Below, piece after piece: positions 16,708-26,236 of a stretch of 64,000 nt of DNA. The notes below the pieces were generated by a model. The model saw only the letters and a list, made by a program, of their open reading frames with translations. It was not told the origin of the DNA and ran no database searches. The position numbers and the translations under genes are program-made. How positions within the stretch are numbered: the first letter of the stretch is position 1; every line of letters begins with the position of its first letter. Origin of the DNA: Virgibacillus proomii (GTDB lineage: Bacteria; Bacillota; Bacilli; Bacillales; Amphibacillaceae); the NCBI RefSeq assembly GCF_900162615.1, contig NZ_FUFN01000009.1, forward strand, positions 684,520 through 748,519. The letters are read 5' to 3'.

Positions 16708-17847
16708 CTATTTCGTAAGCATCCTACCAATAACTAGACGTTGAATTTCATTTGTTCCTTCATATATTTGAGTAATTTTCGCATCACGCATATAACGTTC
16801 AACTGGATAATCTTTTGTATAGCCATAGCCGCCGAAAATTTGGACGGCTTCTACAGTAGTCCGCATTGCTGCATCTCCTGCAAATAATTTTGACATGGCC
16901 GATGCTTTACCATAAGGTAATCCTTGCGACTCTAACCAGGCTGCTTGATAAGTTAATAAGCGGGCTGCTTCTACCTCTGTTGCCATATCTGCTAGCTTAA
17001 AGGAAATCCCTTGATTCATTGCAATTGGTTTCCCAAATTGTTCCCTTTCTTTTGCGTAGGCAGTTGCTGCATCCAATGCTCCTTGAGCAATTCCAACCGC
17101 TTGTGCTGCAATTCCATTTCGACCGCCATCCAACGTAGTCATCGCAATTTTAAAGCCTTCTCCTTCTGCTCCTAACCGATTCTCTTTTGGTATACTGCAA
17201 TTCTCGAAAATAAGTTCAGTTGTTGGTGAAGAACGAATGCCTAGCTTTTTCTCTTTTTTACCGAAAGTAAAACCTTCTGTACCCTTCTCTACAATAAAAG
17301 CCGTAATGCCTTTATGTCGTTTATCGGCATCTGTTTTAGCAAATACAATATATATATCAGCAACTCCACCATTGGTAATCCATACTTTATTACCATTTAA
17401 TACATAATGGTTGCCTTCTTCCTTTGCTGTCATTGACATGGAAACAACATCACTTCCTGCTCCAGGCTCCGATAACGCATAAGCGCCTAACGCTTCACCA
17501 CTGGCCAGACGATACAAAAACGTTTTTTTCTGCTCTTCATTCCCATATTTATAAATCGGCCAGCTAGCCAAAGATACATGAGCCGATAAAGTAACCCCGG
17601 TAGATGCACAGACTCTTGATAATTCTTCTACGGCAATAACATAACTCATATAATCTGCACCAATGCCGCCATATGTTTCTGGCCATGGAATACCGGTTAA
17701 CCCTAATTCTGCCATTTTATCAAATATTTCCCTATCAAATCGTTCTTGTTCATCACGTTCAGCAGCTGACGGTTCTACTTCATTTTCCGCAAAATTCCGC
17801 ACCATCTTTCGCAACATTTCTTGTTCATCAGTTAGTTGAAAGTTCAT
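16708..17847 (-). CDS. acdA: Acyl-CoA dehydrogenase (AcdA-type)
   Basis: FAD-dependent acyl-CoA dehydrogenase catalysing the first oxidation of beta-oxidation. Motifs: YALSEPGAGSD, WITNGG (FAD/substrate site), and the C-terminal IFGGYGYTKDYPVERYMRD followed by YEGTNEIQR, which holds the catalytic Glu. I use the ATG at 17847 (379 residues, MNFQLTDEQ...), ten bases from AAGGAGG; a GTG two codons earlier is too close to it. Paralogous to the next gene; short/branched versus long-chain preference cannot be told from motifs. The cluster order matches other Bacillaceae. Confidence 0.92.
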   Translation of the reverse strand: MNFQLTDEQEMLRKMVRNFAENEVEPSAAERDEQERFDREIFDKMAELGLTGIPWPETYGGIGADYMSYVIAVEELSRVCASTGVTLSAHVSLASWPIYKYGNEEQKKTFLYRLASGEALGAYALSEPGAGSDVVSMSMTAKEEGNHYVLNGNKVWITNGGVADIYIVFAKTDADKRHKGITAFIVEKGTEGFTFGKKEKKLGIRSSPTTELIFENCSIPKENRLGAEGEGFKIAMTTLDGGRNGIAAQAVGIAQGALDAATAYAKEREQFGKPIAMNQGISFKLADMATEVEAARLLTYQAAWLESQGLPYGKASAMSKLFAGDAAMRTTVEAVQIFGGYGYTKDYPVERYMRDAKITQIYEGTNEIQRLVIGRMLTK

Positions 17848-17885
17848 TCTCACTTGTCCTCCTTCATGTTTTTAACAAATGTTTG

Positions 17886-19016
17886 CTATTTTAATAGATG
17901 CTTCGCTATAACAATTCGTTGGATTTCATTGGAGCCTTCGTAAATTTCAGTAACTTTAGCATCGCGAAATAGTCGCTCAACAGGGTAATCTTTTGTATAA
18001 CCATAGCCACCAAAAATTTGTACAGCTTCTATAGCATTTTTCATAGCTGTTCTTGATGAAAATAACTTTGCCATGGATACCTCTTTTCCAGCAGGAACAT
18101 CTTGTTCTACTAAAACAGCGGCTTGATAGACTAATAACTTTGCCGCTTCTGTACGGGTGGCCATATCTGCTAGTTTAAAGGAAATTCCTTGCTGGTTAAC
18201 AATTGACTTGCCAAATTGGATTCGCTCTTTAGCATATTCTGTCGCATATTCCAAAGCCGCTTCACTAATACCTAATGCCTGCGCCGCAATACCAATTCTG
18301 CCGATATTTAGATTATGTAACGCAATTTTAAAGCCCTGCCCTTCCTCACCTAACAGCTGTTTCTTATCAACTTTACAATTTTCAAAGATGAGTGAAACCG
18401 TATTTGATCCATGTAGCCCCATTTTTCTTTCTTTTTTTCCAATCGTAAGTCCTGGTGTATCCTTTTCAATAATAAACGCACTTATATCACCTTTTTCCTC
18501 ACCTGTTCGAGCAAAGGTTATATACGTATCTGCTTCGCCACCATTTGTAATAAATAGCTTAGAACCATTTAATATATAACCATTACCTTCCTTTACCGCG
18601 GTTGTTTTAATACTTCCTGCATCAGAACCGGCGTGTGCCTCTGTCAAAGCAAAAGCACCAAGGTAATCTCCATTAGCAAGCTTTGGAAGGTAATGATTTT
18701 TTTGCTGTTCCGTACCAAAGTACAAAATAGGATTGGTTCCCACAGATGTGTGTACCGATAAAACAACTCCTACTGTAGCGCTTACTTTTGATATTTCATG
18801 AATGGTCTGAATATAGGAGGTATAACCCATCTCTGCACCACCGTAATCTTCAGGAATAGGGATGCCCATTAAACCAAGATCTCCCATTTTTTTAATAATT
18901 TCTTTTGGAAACCTATCTTCTTCCTCCATCCGTGGTATGGCCTGAGCTATTTCTGTTTGCGCAAAATCTCTGACCATTTTTCGCAACATTGCCTGTTCTT
19001 CTGTTTCATGTAGCAT
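17886..19016 (-). CDS. Acyl-CoA dehydrogenase
   Basis: Second acyl-CoA dehydrogenase, 376 residues from the ATG at 19016, which has GGGAGG eight bases upstream; a longer reading from 19037 would overlap the preceding gene. Motifs ALTEAHAGSDAG, LFITNGG, FGGYGYTKDYPVERLFRD and catalytic YEGSNEIQR are present. About half its residues match its neighbour, so they arose by duplication and probably split chain lengths (butyryl-CoA-type for this one is a guess). Only 13 bp separate it from the 3-hydroxyacyl-CoA dehydrogenase gene. Confidence 0.92.
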   Translation of the reverse strand: MLHETEEQAMLRKMVRDFAQTEIAQAIPRMEEEDRFPKEIIKKMGDLGLMGIPIPEDYGGAEMGYTSYIQTIHEISKVSATVGVVLSVHTSVGTNPILYFGTEQQKNHYLPKLANGDYLGAFALTEAHAGSDAGSIKTTAVKEGNGYILNGSKLFITNGGEADTYITFARTGEEKGDISAFIIEKDTPGLTIGKKERKMGLHGSNTVSLIFENCKVDKKQLLGEEGQGFKIALHNLNIGRIGIAAQALGISEAALEYATEYAKERIQFGKSIVNQQGISFKLADMATRTEAAKLLVYQAAVLVEQDVPAGKEVSMAKLFSSRTAMKNAIEAVQIFGGYGYTKDYPVERLFRDAKVTEIYEGSNEIQRIVIAKHLLK

Positions 19017-19029
19017 CCGCTTTCCTCCC

Positions 19030-19899
19030 TTAGGCATTCGTATATAGTTTCGTATACGTATAAAAGCCTCGACCTGATTTTTTACCGAGCCACCCTGCTT
19101 TTACGTATTGCCTAAGTAATGGACATGGGCGGTATTTACTGTCCGCAAACCCTTCATGCAATACTTCCATAATATAAAGGCATGTATCCAGGCCAATAAA
19201 ATCAGCCAGAGTTAGCGGTCCCATCGGATGATTCATCCCTAATTTCATTGAAGTATCAATATCCTCGACCGTTGCAATTCCTTCATAAAGCGTATATATC
19301 GCTTCATTAATCATTGGCATCAAAATACGATTTGAAACAAACCCCGGAAAATCATTTACTACAACGGGTGTTTTATTTAAAGCCTTTGCCATTTGGTCAA
19401 TAGCCTGATAGGTTTGATCACTCGTCTGTAAACCACGAATAATTTCTACCAATTTCATCACAGGTACAGGATTCATGAAATGCATGCCAATTACTTGTTC
19501 CGGACGTTCTGTTGCTGCCGCGATCTCCGTAATTGGCAAGGATGATGTATTCGAAGCTAAAATAGCATGTGTCGGAGCAATATGATCCAGCTGCTGAAAG
19601 ATATCTGTTTTCACATCCATATTTTCAATCACAGCTTCAATTATTAAATCTGCTTTACTTCCTTCCCATAATGTATCTACTGCCTGAATTCTTGTAAATG
19701 TTTCATTTTTCTCCTGCTCTGTCATTCGTTGTTTATCAACAGAACGTTGCAACAGCTTCTCAATAGTATTTATTCCCTTTTCTAATGCTTTCGCCTGATT
19801 ATCATATAATCGAACATGAAAACCAGCTTGAGCACAGACGTGGGCAATACCTGCCCCCATTTGCCCAGCGCCTATGACCATAACTTTCTCTATATTCAT
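19030..19899 (-). CDS. 3-hydroxybutyryl-CoA dehydrogenase
   Basis: NAD-dependent 3-hydroxyacyl-CoA dehydrogenase (Hbd/MmgB/PaaH type), 289 residues from the ATG at 19899, nine bases after AGGGGAT; an ATG three codons earlier abuts the GGGG. Rossmann motif VIGAGQMGAGIAHV lies at the N-terminus; the catalytic His is in HFMNPVPVMKLVEI with Glu in the same segment; the C-terminal dimer domain has NHPMGPLTLADFIGLD. It works with the thiolase 25 bp upstream and the two dehydrogenases downstream in beta-oxidation. Confidence 0.94.
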   Translation of the reverse strand: MNIEKVMVIGAGQMGAGIAHVCAQAGFHVRLYDNQAKALEKGINTIEKLLQRSVDKQRMTEQEKNETFTRIQAVDTLWEGSKADLIIEAVIENMDVKTDIFQQLDHIAPTHAILASNTSSLPITEIAAATERPEQVIGMHFMNPVPVMKLVEIIRGLQTSDQTYQAIDQMAKALNKTPVVVNDFPGFVSNRILMPMINEAIYTLYEGIATVEDIDTSMKLGMNHPMGPLTLADFIGLDTCLYIMEVLHEGFADSKYRPCPLLRQYVKAGWLGKKSGRGFYTYTKLYTNA

Positions 19900-19923
19900 T
19901 TCGCCCATCCCCTAATAAATATT

Positions 19924-21108
19924 CTATTTTGGTACTTCGATTAAAATAGCGTCACCTTGGCCTCCCCCACTGCAAATAGCAGCAATACCAAGTCCACCGC
20001 CTCGTCTTCTCAATTCATAGACTAAAGTTAGTAATATTCTTGCTCCACTAGCTCCAATCGGATGACCTAATGCAACTGCCCCACCATTTACATTAATTTT
20101 TTCTTGATCAATCCCTGCGATCTTAGAACTTGCTAACGATACGGAGGCAAATGCTTCATTAATTTCAAACAAATCTATTTCATCTTTAACATGACCTGTT
20201 TTTTCAAGTAATTTATTAATGACTAGCCCTGGAGTCTTTGGAAAATCTTCAGCAGGTACAGCTATTTCTGCATGCCCTTTAATCGTTGCGAGTGGAGTTT
20301 TTCCTAATTCACTAGCTTTGTTACTCGACATTACCACAAGCGCACATGCTCCATCGTTTATGCCTGGTGCATTCCCTGCTGTAATCGTACCGTCCTTATT
20401 AAATACCGGTTTAAGCACTGCCAGCTTTTCAATGCTTGTATCTTTTCTTGGTGCTTCGTCTCGATCTATAATAAGCGGGGCTCCTTTTCGTTGTAATACT
20501 TCAATAGGGACAATTTCTTCAGCAAACTTCCCTTCTTCTATTGCTTGAATTGCCCGTTGATGGCTGCGATATGCCCATTTATCCTGTTCTTCACGACTTA
20601 TTTCATATTCATTTGCTGTAGCATTTCCATATGTCCCCATATGAACTCCTTGAAAAGAACAGGTTAATCCATCATGTACCATCATATCGACTACTTTTTT
20701 GTCACCCATCCGATTTCCCCAGCGTGCATCTGGTAAAAAGTAAGGTGCATTACTCATGCTCTCCATACCACCAGCTACAATAATTTCTTCCTCGCCCAGA
20801 CGAATCAATTGATCCGCTAATGTCACACTGCGTAATCCAGAAGCGCAAACTTTATTTATCGTTTCTGTTTTTACATCCCATGGAATACCAGCTTCTCTTG
20901 CAGCTTGTCGTGATGGGATTTGTCCTTGTCCACCTTGTAGCACATTTCCAATAATTACTTCATCTACATCATCTCCTGCTAGGTCTGCCCGCTTTAAAGC
21001 TTCGGCAATCGCCTTCCCTCCAAGTTGTGATGCTGTAAATGGCTGCAATGCCCCACCAAATTTTCCAAATGGTGTTCTTGCACCAGCTACAATTACAGAT
21101 TCTTTCAT
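19924..21108 (-). CDS. Acetyl-CoA C-acetyltransferase (thiolase)
   Basis: Thiolase of 394 residues from the ATG at 21108 (MKESVIVAGARTPFG), preceded by AAGGAG. The nucleophile is Cys88 (NKVCASG); His in GGAVALGHPIGASG and the second Cys in CSGGGQGDA complete the site. It catalyses acetyl-CoA acetylation/cleavage of acetoacetyl-CoA and acts with the adjacent Hbd. First gene of the run thl-hbd-acd-acd-tetR; a palindrome TTGAACG-CT-CGTTCAA lies 24 bp upstream of the start and may be the repressor site. Confidence 0.93.
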   Translation of the reverse strand: MKESVIVAGARTPFGKFGGALQPFTASQLGGKAIAEALKRADLAGDDVDEVIIGNVLQGGQGQIPSRQAAREAGIPWDVKTETINKVCASGLRSVTLADQLIRLGEEEIIVAGGMESMSNAPYFLPDARWGNRMGDKKVVDMMVHDGLTCSFQGVHMGTYGNATANEYEISREEQDKWAYRSHQRAIQAIEEGKFAEEIVPIEVLQRKGAPLIIDRDEAPRKDTSIEKLAVLKPVFNKDGTITAGNAPGINDGACALVVMSSNKASELGKTPLATIKGHAEIAVPAEDFPKTPGLVINKLLEKTGHVKDEIDLFEINEAFASVSLASSKIAGIDQEKINVNGGAVALGHPIGASGARILLTLVYELRRRGGGLGIAAICSGGGQGDAILIEVPK

Positions 21109-21131
21109 ACATTTTCCACTCCTTTTCTTGA

Positions 21132-21147
21132 TTGAACGCTCGTTCAA
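21132..21147. promoter_or_regulatory. Palindromic operator candidate before thiolase
   Basis: TTGAACG and CGTTCAA are perfect arms around CT. This is the style of a TetR-family operator and lies in the thiolase leader, 24 bp from its start codon. The local TetR protein is the natural candidate; binding is inferred. Confidence 0.6.
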
Positions 21148-21157
21148 AAATAACGAT

Positions 21158-21201
21158 AAATATGTACAAAAAGGAGGATTTTTCCCTTTTTGTACATATT
21201 T
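21158..21201 (-). terminator. Long hairpin upstream of thiolase
   Basis: Perfect 17-base arms (AAATATGTACAAAAAGG and CCTTTTTGTACATATTT) around 10 bases. It probably ends fadF transcription or acts as an attenuator; there is no separate T-run beyond the arm. Confidence 0.5.
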
Positions 21202-21258
21202 CCATTTTGTTAGTAGATTAACAGAATTTGGCTGTTTGCAAAAAAACTGCTGATTGAT

Positions 21259-21411
21259 CGTTTATCCCGCATGTAAGATGCCGTAAGACTCCCACCCCAC
21301 TTCAAGACCTTGTGTTGGGTCTATGTGGTAGGTAACGGCTTCTAAATGCCCGATTCGTTCAGCTAACATTTCTTGGGAAAAGCATTCCAAGAAATGAAGT
21401 TTCACTTTATA
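21259..21411 (-). repeat. Core repeat element right after fadF
   Basis: Read on the minus strand, TATAAAGTGAAACTTCATT starts six bases after the fadF stop codon and the element ends with CATGCGGGATAAAC. Hairpin arms here are ATTTCTTGG / CCAAGAAAT-like instead of CAGTAGGAG/CTCCTACTG, and AGAAGCCGT pairs with ACGGCATCT except at one position. Same orientation as fadF. Confidence 0.8.
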
Positions 21412-21416
21412 TTAAA

Positions 21417-23519
21417 CTATGCGCTTTTTTCTTCCTTATCTGCAAATACAGATAGTGCTAATATCTCGGCTACGTCCATCGTGCTTATATCTTCTTCAAC
21501 CTCTTTTGCTTTCGTGCCATCACTAATCATTGTCAGGCAGTATGGACATGCACTTGATATCATATTCGGCTGAACTCTCAACGCCTGCTCGGTGCGTGCT
21601 ACATTAATTCGATTTCCGGTTGTTTCCTCGGACCACATTAAACCACCACCTGCGCCACAACACATACCATTTTCTCTAGTACGATCCATCTCTACCAATT
21701 CCAATCCCGGAATCGCCTTAAGAATTTCTCGAGGTGGATCATAAACTCCATTATACCTTCCTAAATAGCATGAGTCATGATAGGTAAGTCGTTGATTGAT
21801 AGCCTTTTTTGGTTTTAATTTACCGCCCATTACTAAATCATATAACAATTGCGTATGGTGATAAACCCCTACTTCAAAACCAAAATCTGGGTATTCATTT
21901 TTAAAAATGTTATATGCATGTGGATCAATCGTGACAATTTTTTTCACATCATTCTTCGTGAATTCTTTTATATTTTTCTCGGCAATTTCCTGAAATAAAA
22001 ACTCATTTCCTATCCGACGAGCTGTATCGCCCGAATTTGCCTCTTTATTCCCCAAGATGGCAAAGCTAACACCTGCTTGATTTAACAATTTTGCAAAAGC
22101 GAGAGCTATCTTTTGACTGCGGTTATCGTAAGCACCCATGGAACTGACCCAGAACAAGTATTCAAAATCCTTTCCTTCCTTTTTTAACTCCTTCACAGTT
22201 GGAATATAAATGGATTCATCCTGTTCGCGCCATTTAATTCGATCTTTTTTCGATAGCCCCCATGGATTACCTTGACGTTCAATATTCATTACCGCCCGCT
22301 GTACATCTTGGTCCATCTTCCCTTCTGTCATAACAAGATAACGGCGCATATCAATAATCGTACCTACATGTTCATTATTTACTGGACATGCATCCTCACA
22401 GTTTCGGCACGTCGTACACCCTGCCAGCTCTTCTTCTGTAATTACATCCCCGATTAAACTGGCACTTTGTACCGTTGCTGCGGCTTCTTGTTTAGCACTT
22501 GCTTGGTTACCAATTGTATTGGCAAATGCATAAGCAGGAACCCAAGGTGACTTTCCAGTAATTGCAGCCCCCTTTTCTGTTAAATGATCTCTTATCTTGA
22601 TCATAATATCCATTGGCGAAAGCATTTTCCCCGTACCAGATGCAGGACAGACATCTGTACATCTGCCACATTCCACACAGGCATAGAAGTCGATCATTTG
22701 ATATTGTTCAAAATCCTCTACCTTGCCAACGCCAAAGGAAATATCCTCTTCATTTTCCTCCTCATCTAGATCAAAATTTATTTTCTGTAATTTACCTGGA
22801 ACTCGTTTACTTAGAAATACATTGATCGGTGCAGCAATCAAATGCGCGTGCTTAGACTGTGGAACATAAATTAGGAAAACGAGAATAGTGATCGTATGAA
22901 TCCACCACGCAACATAGAAAAGTACCATTGCCCCTGTAGGAGAAAGCCATGAAAAAGCCATGGCGATAACACTCGCAACGGGTTCCATCCACGTTGGTTC
23001 ATGACCGTGCCATAATTGCACCATTCCGTTACCGAATAACACAGAAAGCATTAAGGTACCAATAAATAAGAGTACTAACCCTGCTTTAAATCCGCGCTTC
23101 AATCGAACAAGCTTTTCGATATAACGACGATAGAAAGCCCAGACCACTGCCACTAGAATCATTAATGTTACTATTTCTTGAAAAAATACGAAGCCCGGAT
23201 AAAGTGGACCGAATGGTAAATGAGCTTCTGGAGACAGCCCTTTAATAAACATATCAATGGCTCCAAATTGGACAAGAATAAAGCCATAAAACATCATAAC
23301 ATGAATGATTCCTGATTTTTTATCCTTTAATAATTTTGACTGACCAAAAACAATTTTCCCTATTCTTTTAAAGCGTTCTTTAAACTCCCGATCAAATTCA
23401 GACTTTCTCCCTAGTCGAATATAGGCAACACGCGTTGCTACCGCCCTAGCAAACAGGTATACGCCATAAATTGTAATCACCGTAAAAGCGATCGCATTAA
23501 TAAGTAGAAATGTATCCAA
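21417..23519 (-). CDS. fadF: Fe-S oxidoreductase FadF (CCG-domain, membrane)
   Basis: A 700-residue membrane iron-sulfur protein. The N-terminal 260 residues contain about five to six membrane helices of the NarI-like type; then two [4Fe-4S] motifs, CVECGRCTDVCP and CTTCRNCEDACP; then two CCG domains (CYLGRYNG and MCCGAGGGLMW regions). Proteins of this type are thought to pass electrons from ETF/acyl-CoA dehydrogenases to quinone. It lies upstream of the thiolase cluster in the same direction. A palindrome TGAATGATCATTCA lies 133 bp upstream. Biochemical role is from family knowledge. Confidence 0.9.
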   Translation of the reverse strand: MDTFLLINAIAFTVITIYGVYLFARAVATRVAYIRLGRKSEFDREFKERFKRIGKIVFGQSKLLKDKKSGIIHVMMFYGFILVQFGAIDMFIKGLSPEAHLPFGPLYPGFVFFQEIVTLMILVAVVWAFYRRYIEKLVRLKRGFKAGLVLLFIGTLMLSVLFGNGMVQLWHGHEPTWMEPVASVIAMAFSWLSPTGAMVLFYVAWWIHTITILVFLIYVPQSKHAHLIAAPINVFLSKRVPGKLQKINFDLDEEENEEDISFGVGKVEDFEQYQMIDFYACVECGRCTDVCPASGTGKMLSPMDIMIKIRDHLTEKGAAITGKSPWVPAYAFANTIGNQASAKQEAAATVQSASLIGDVITEEELAGCTTCRNCEDACPVNNEHVGTIIDMRRYLVMTEGKMDQDVQRAVMNIERQGNPWGLSKKDRIKWREQDESIYIPTVKELKKEGKDFEYLFWVSSMGAYDNRSQKIALAFAKLLNQAGVSFAILGNKEANSGDTARRIGNEFLFQEIAEKNIKEFTKNDVKKIVTIDPHAYNIFKNEYPDFGFEVGVYHHTQLLYDLVMGGKLKPKKAINQRLTYHDSCYLGRYNGVYDPPREILKAIPGLELVEMDRTRENGMCCGAGGGLMWSEETTGNRINVARTEQALRVQPNMISSACPYCLTMISDGTKAKEVEEDISTMDVAEILALSVFADKEEKSA

Positions 23520-23652
23520 TTTGCCCGATCCCCCTTATCATGTCGTAATACATCTTATTATGTTTTCATCCTTTCTCCATCCCCGCTTGATAGCGATTGC
23601 ATTATTCAGAAAAATGGCTTCTTTTTAAATCTTATATATACTACTATAAATA

Positions 23653-23666
23653 TGAATGATCATTCA
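23653..23666. promoter_or_regulatory. FadR-like palindrome upstream of fadF
   Basis: TGAATGATCATTCA is a perfect 14-bp palindrome similar to the core of the B. subtilis FadR box (TGAATGA...TCATTCA). It lies in the fadF/pflB divergent region on the fadF side and differs from the palindrome at 21132. Confidence 0.65.
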
Positions 23667-23808
23667 GTCAACTGTTTTTCTCTAACTATTTATGAAATCA
23701 CAATGAAAGAAATGCCACTATCTAAGGTAGGGCCAATTTTTTTAAACAACTTCCGTATTGCCTTATACTAAATTTTCAATGAAAGTAAATGTCAAAAAAA
23801 CATCACAC

Positions 23809-23822
23809 GTGAACTCTTTCAC
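23809..23822. promoter_or_regulatory. Rex-like operator and pflB promoter
   Basis: GTGAA-CTCT-TTCAC is a perfect dyad with the spacing of Rex sites (TTGTGAA-n4-TTCACAA); the right flank continues AAT while the left is CAC. A TATAAT at 23840-23845 has TTCACA (23818-23823) 16 bases upstream as a poor -35, so a protein bound to the dyad would cover the -35. This fits NADH/NAD control of pflBA. Confidence 0.6.
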
Positions 23823-23886
23823 AATTGTCGATTTTTCGTTATAATAATAGTAGCTTCATTTATTCAATACCAAAGGAGGTAGTTTT

Positions 23887-26136
23887 ATGACTACTACAAC
23901 TACAGCATCCCCATGGAGAAGCTTCCAAACAGGGAAATGGGAACAAAATGTTGATGTTAGAGACTTTATTATACGAAATTTCACCTGTTACGAAGGTGAT
24001 GAGGAGTTTTTAGCTGAGCCAACACAAAATACGCTGGATCTTTGGGATCTAGTTACTGAGCTTACGGCAAAAGAGCGTAAAGCAGGCGGCGTATTAGATA
24101 TGGACACAAAAATTCCATCGACGATTACTTCACATGGTCCTGGTTATTTAGATAAAGATAAAGAGAAAATTGTTGGTGTACAGACAGATAAACCATTTAA
24201 ACGTGCGCTAATGCCGTTCGGTGGCATTCGTATGGCAAAAAACTCCTGCGAAGCATATGGTTATGAATTAGATAAAGAAACTGAGCATATTTTCACAGAG
24301 TACAGAAAAACCCATAACCAAGGTGTGTTTGATGCTTATACTCCGGAGATGAGAAGAGCAAGAAAAGCCGGAATCATCACTGGATTACCTGACGCTTATG
24401 GACGTGGAAGAATCATAGGTGACTATCGAAGAGTTCCCCTTTATGGAGTAGATTTTCTAATTAAGCAAAAACAAGAAGAACTTGTGCAATTAGAAAATGA
24501 TGGTATCATGTCAGAAGATATTATTAGACAGCGTGAAGAACATGCAGAACAAATTAGAGCATTACATGAATTAAAAGACATGGCAGCATCTTATGGATTT
24601 GACATTTCTAAACCAGCTACAAATGCGCAAGAAGCTATCCAATGGCTATATTTTGCTTATTTAGCTGCGATTAAAGAACAAAATGGTGCAGCAATGAGTC
24701 TCGGTCGTGTATCCACATTCTTGGATATTTATATGGAACGTGATCTAAAAGAAGGCACCTTAACCGAGCAAGAAGCACAAGAGTTGATTGATCATTTTAT
24801 TATGAAATTACGTTTAGTAAAATTTGCCCGTACCCCTGAATATAACGAATTATTCAGCGGAGATCCAACTTGGGTAACAGAATCAATCGGCGGAGTAAGC
24901 ATAAGCGGTGAACCACTGGTTACCAAAAACTCTTTTCGTTTCTTGCATACTTTAACAAACTTAGGACCTGCTCCTGAGCCAAACCTAACCATTCTATGGT
25001 CTACCAAATTACCAGAAAACTTCAAGAAATATTGTGCGAAAATGTCTATTGATACAAGCTCCATCCAGTACGAAAATGATGATATCATGAGAAAACACTA
25101 CGGTGATGATTATGGTATTGCATGTTGTGTAAGTGCCATGGAAATTGGTAAGCAAATGCAATTCTTTGGAGCTCGTGCTAACCTAGCTAAAGCATTGTTA
25201 TATGCAATCAACGGTGGAGTTGATGAAAAATCAAAAGCACAAGTATCCCCAGCGCTTCGTCCAATTACTTCTGATGTCTTAGATTTCGATGAAGTTATGG
25301 AACGTTATGATCTTGTTTTAGATTGGTTAGCAAAATTATATATGAATACGTTAAATGTTATTCATTATATGCATGATAAATATGCGTATGAACGAATTGA
25401 AATGGCATTACATGATAAAGATGTCAAACGTACGATGGCAGGCGGAATTGCCGGATTAAGTGTTGTAGCTGACAGTCTAAGTGCAATTAAACATGCTAAA
25501 GTACATGTCATTCGTGATGAAGATGGACTAGCTGTAGACTTCCGCATTGAAGGTGACTATCCAAAATACGGAAACAACGATGATGCAGTTGATAGCCTAG
25601 CTGTGGATATCGTAAACAGATTTATGAATAAATTCCGTCAACATGAAACGTATCGAAATGCTATTCCAACATTATCCATTTTGACGATTACTTCAAACGT
25701 CGTTTATGGTAAGAAAACAGGTAATACCCCAGATGGACGTCGTGCTGGAGAACCATTTGCACCGGGCGCAAACCCATTACATGGTCGCGACAAATCTGGA
25801 GCGCTTGCATCTCTAAACAGCGTAGCTAAAATACCTTATGAAAATTCTTTAGACGGCATCTCTAACACAACGAGCTTTGTTCCAAAAGCACTTGGAAAAA
25901 CAGTAGATGATCGCTCTAAAAACTTAGTATCCATCCTTGATGGCTATGCTAAAAAAGAAGGACATCACCTAAATATTAACGTATTTGACCGTGAAACACT
26001 TAAGGATGCGATGGAGCACCCTGAACAATATCCACAATTAACCATTCGTGTTAGTGGTTATGCTGTAAACTTTGTAAAATTAACAAGAGAACAACAGCTT
26101 GACGTTATAAACCGTACATTCCATGAAGGTTTGTAA
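23887..26136 (+). CDS. pflB: Pyruvate formate-lyase
   Basis: A 749-residue glycyl-radical enzyme converting pyruvate and CoA to acetyl-CoA and formate without oxygen. The active-site Cys pair is Cys413-Cys414 (GIACCVSAME) and the radical glycine is Gly724 (RVSGYAV). Full length. AAAGGAGG precedes the ATG. The activase pflA follows after 100 bp. A Rex-like dyad lies upstream. With ldh (29892) and pta (37364) it indicates mixed-acid fermentation in oxygen limitation. Confidence 0.97.
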   Translation: MTTTTTASPWRSFQTGKWEQNVDVRDFIIRNFTCYEGDEEFLAEPTQNTLDLWDLVTELTAKERKAGGVLDMDTKIPSTITSHGPGYLDKDKEKIVGVQTDKPFKRALMPFGGIRMAKNSCEAYGYELDKETEHIFTEYRKTHNQGVFDAYTPEMRRARKAGIITGLPDAYGRGRIIGDYRRVPLYGVDFLIKQKQEELVQLENDGIMSEDIIRQREEHAEQIRALHELKDMAASYGFDISKPATNAQEAIQWLYFAYLAAIKEQNGAAMSLGRVSTFLDIYMERDLKEGTLTEQEAQELIDHFIMKLRLVKFARTPEYNELFSGDPTWVTESIGGVSISGEPLVTKNSFRFLHTLTNLGPAPEPNLTILWSTKLPENFKKYCAKMSIDTSSIQYENDDIMRKHYGDDYGIACCVSAMEIGKQMQFFGARANLAKALLYAINGGVDEKSKAQVSPALRPITSDVLDFDEVMERYDLVLDWLAKLYMNTLNVIHYMHDKYAYERIEMALHDKDVKRTMAGGIAGLSVVADSLSAIKHAKVHVIRDEDGLAVDFRIEGDYPKYGNNDDAVDSLAVDIVNRFMNKFRQHETYRNAIPTLSILTITSNVVYGKKTGNTPDGRRAGEPFAPGANPLHGRDKSGALASLNSVAKIPYENSLDGISNTTSFVPKALGKTVDDRSKNLVSILDGYAKKEGHHLNINVFDRETLKDAMEHPEQYPQLTIRVSGYAVNFVKLTREQQLDVINRTFHEGL

Positions 26137-26236
26137 TCAAGTCATGGGTGTAGAAACGATAACCTGTAAATTTTAAATATCATTTGCTTGGAAGGGCAAT
26201 TAAACTGCCCTTCCACTAAGATAGGGGGCTTTACCA

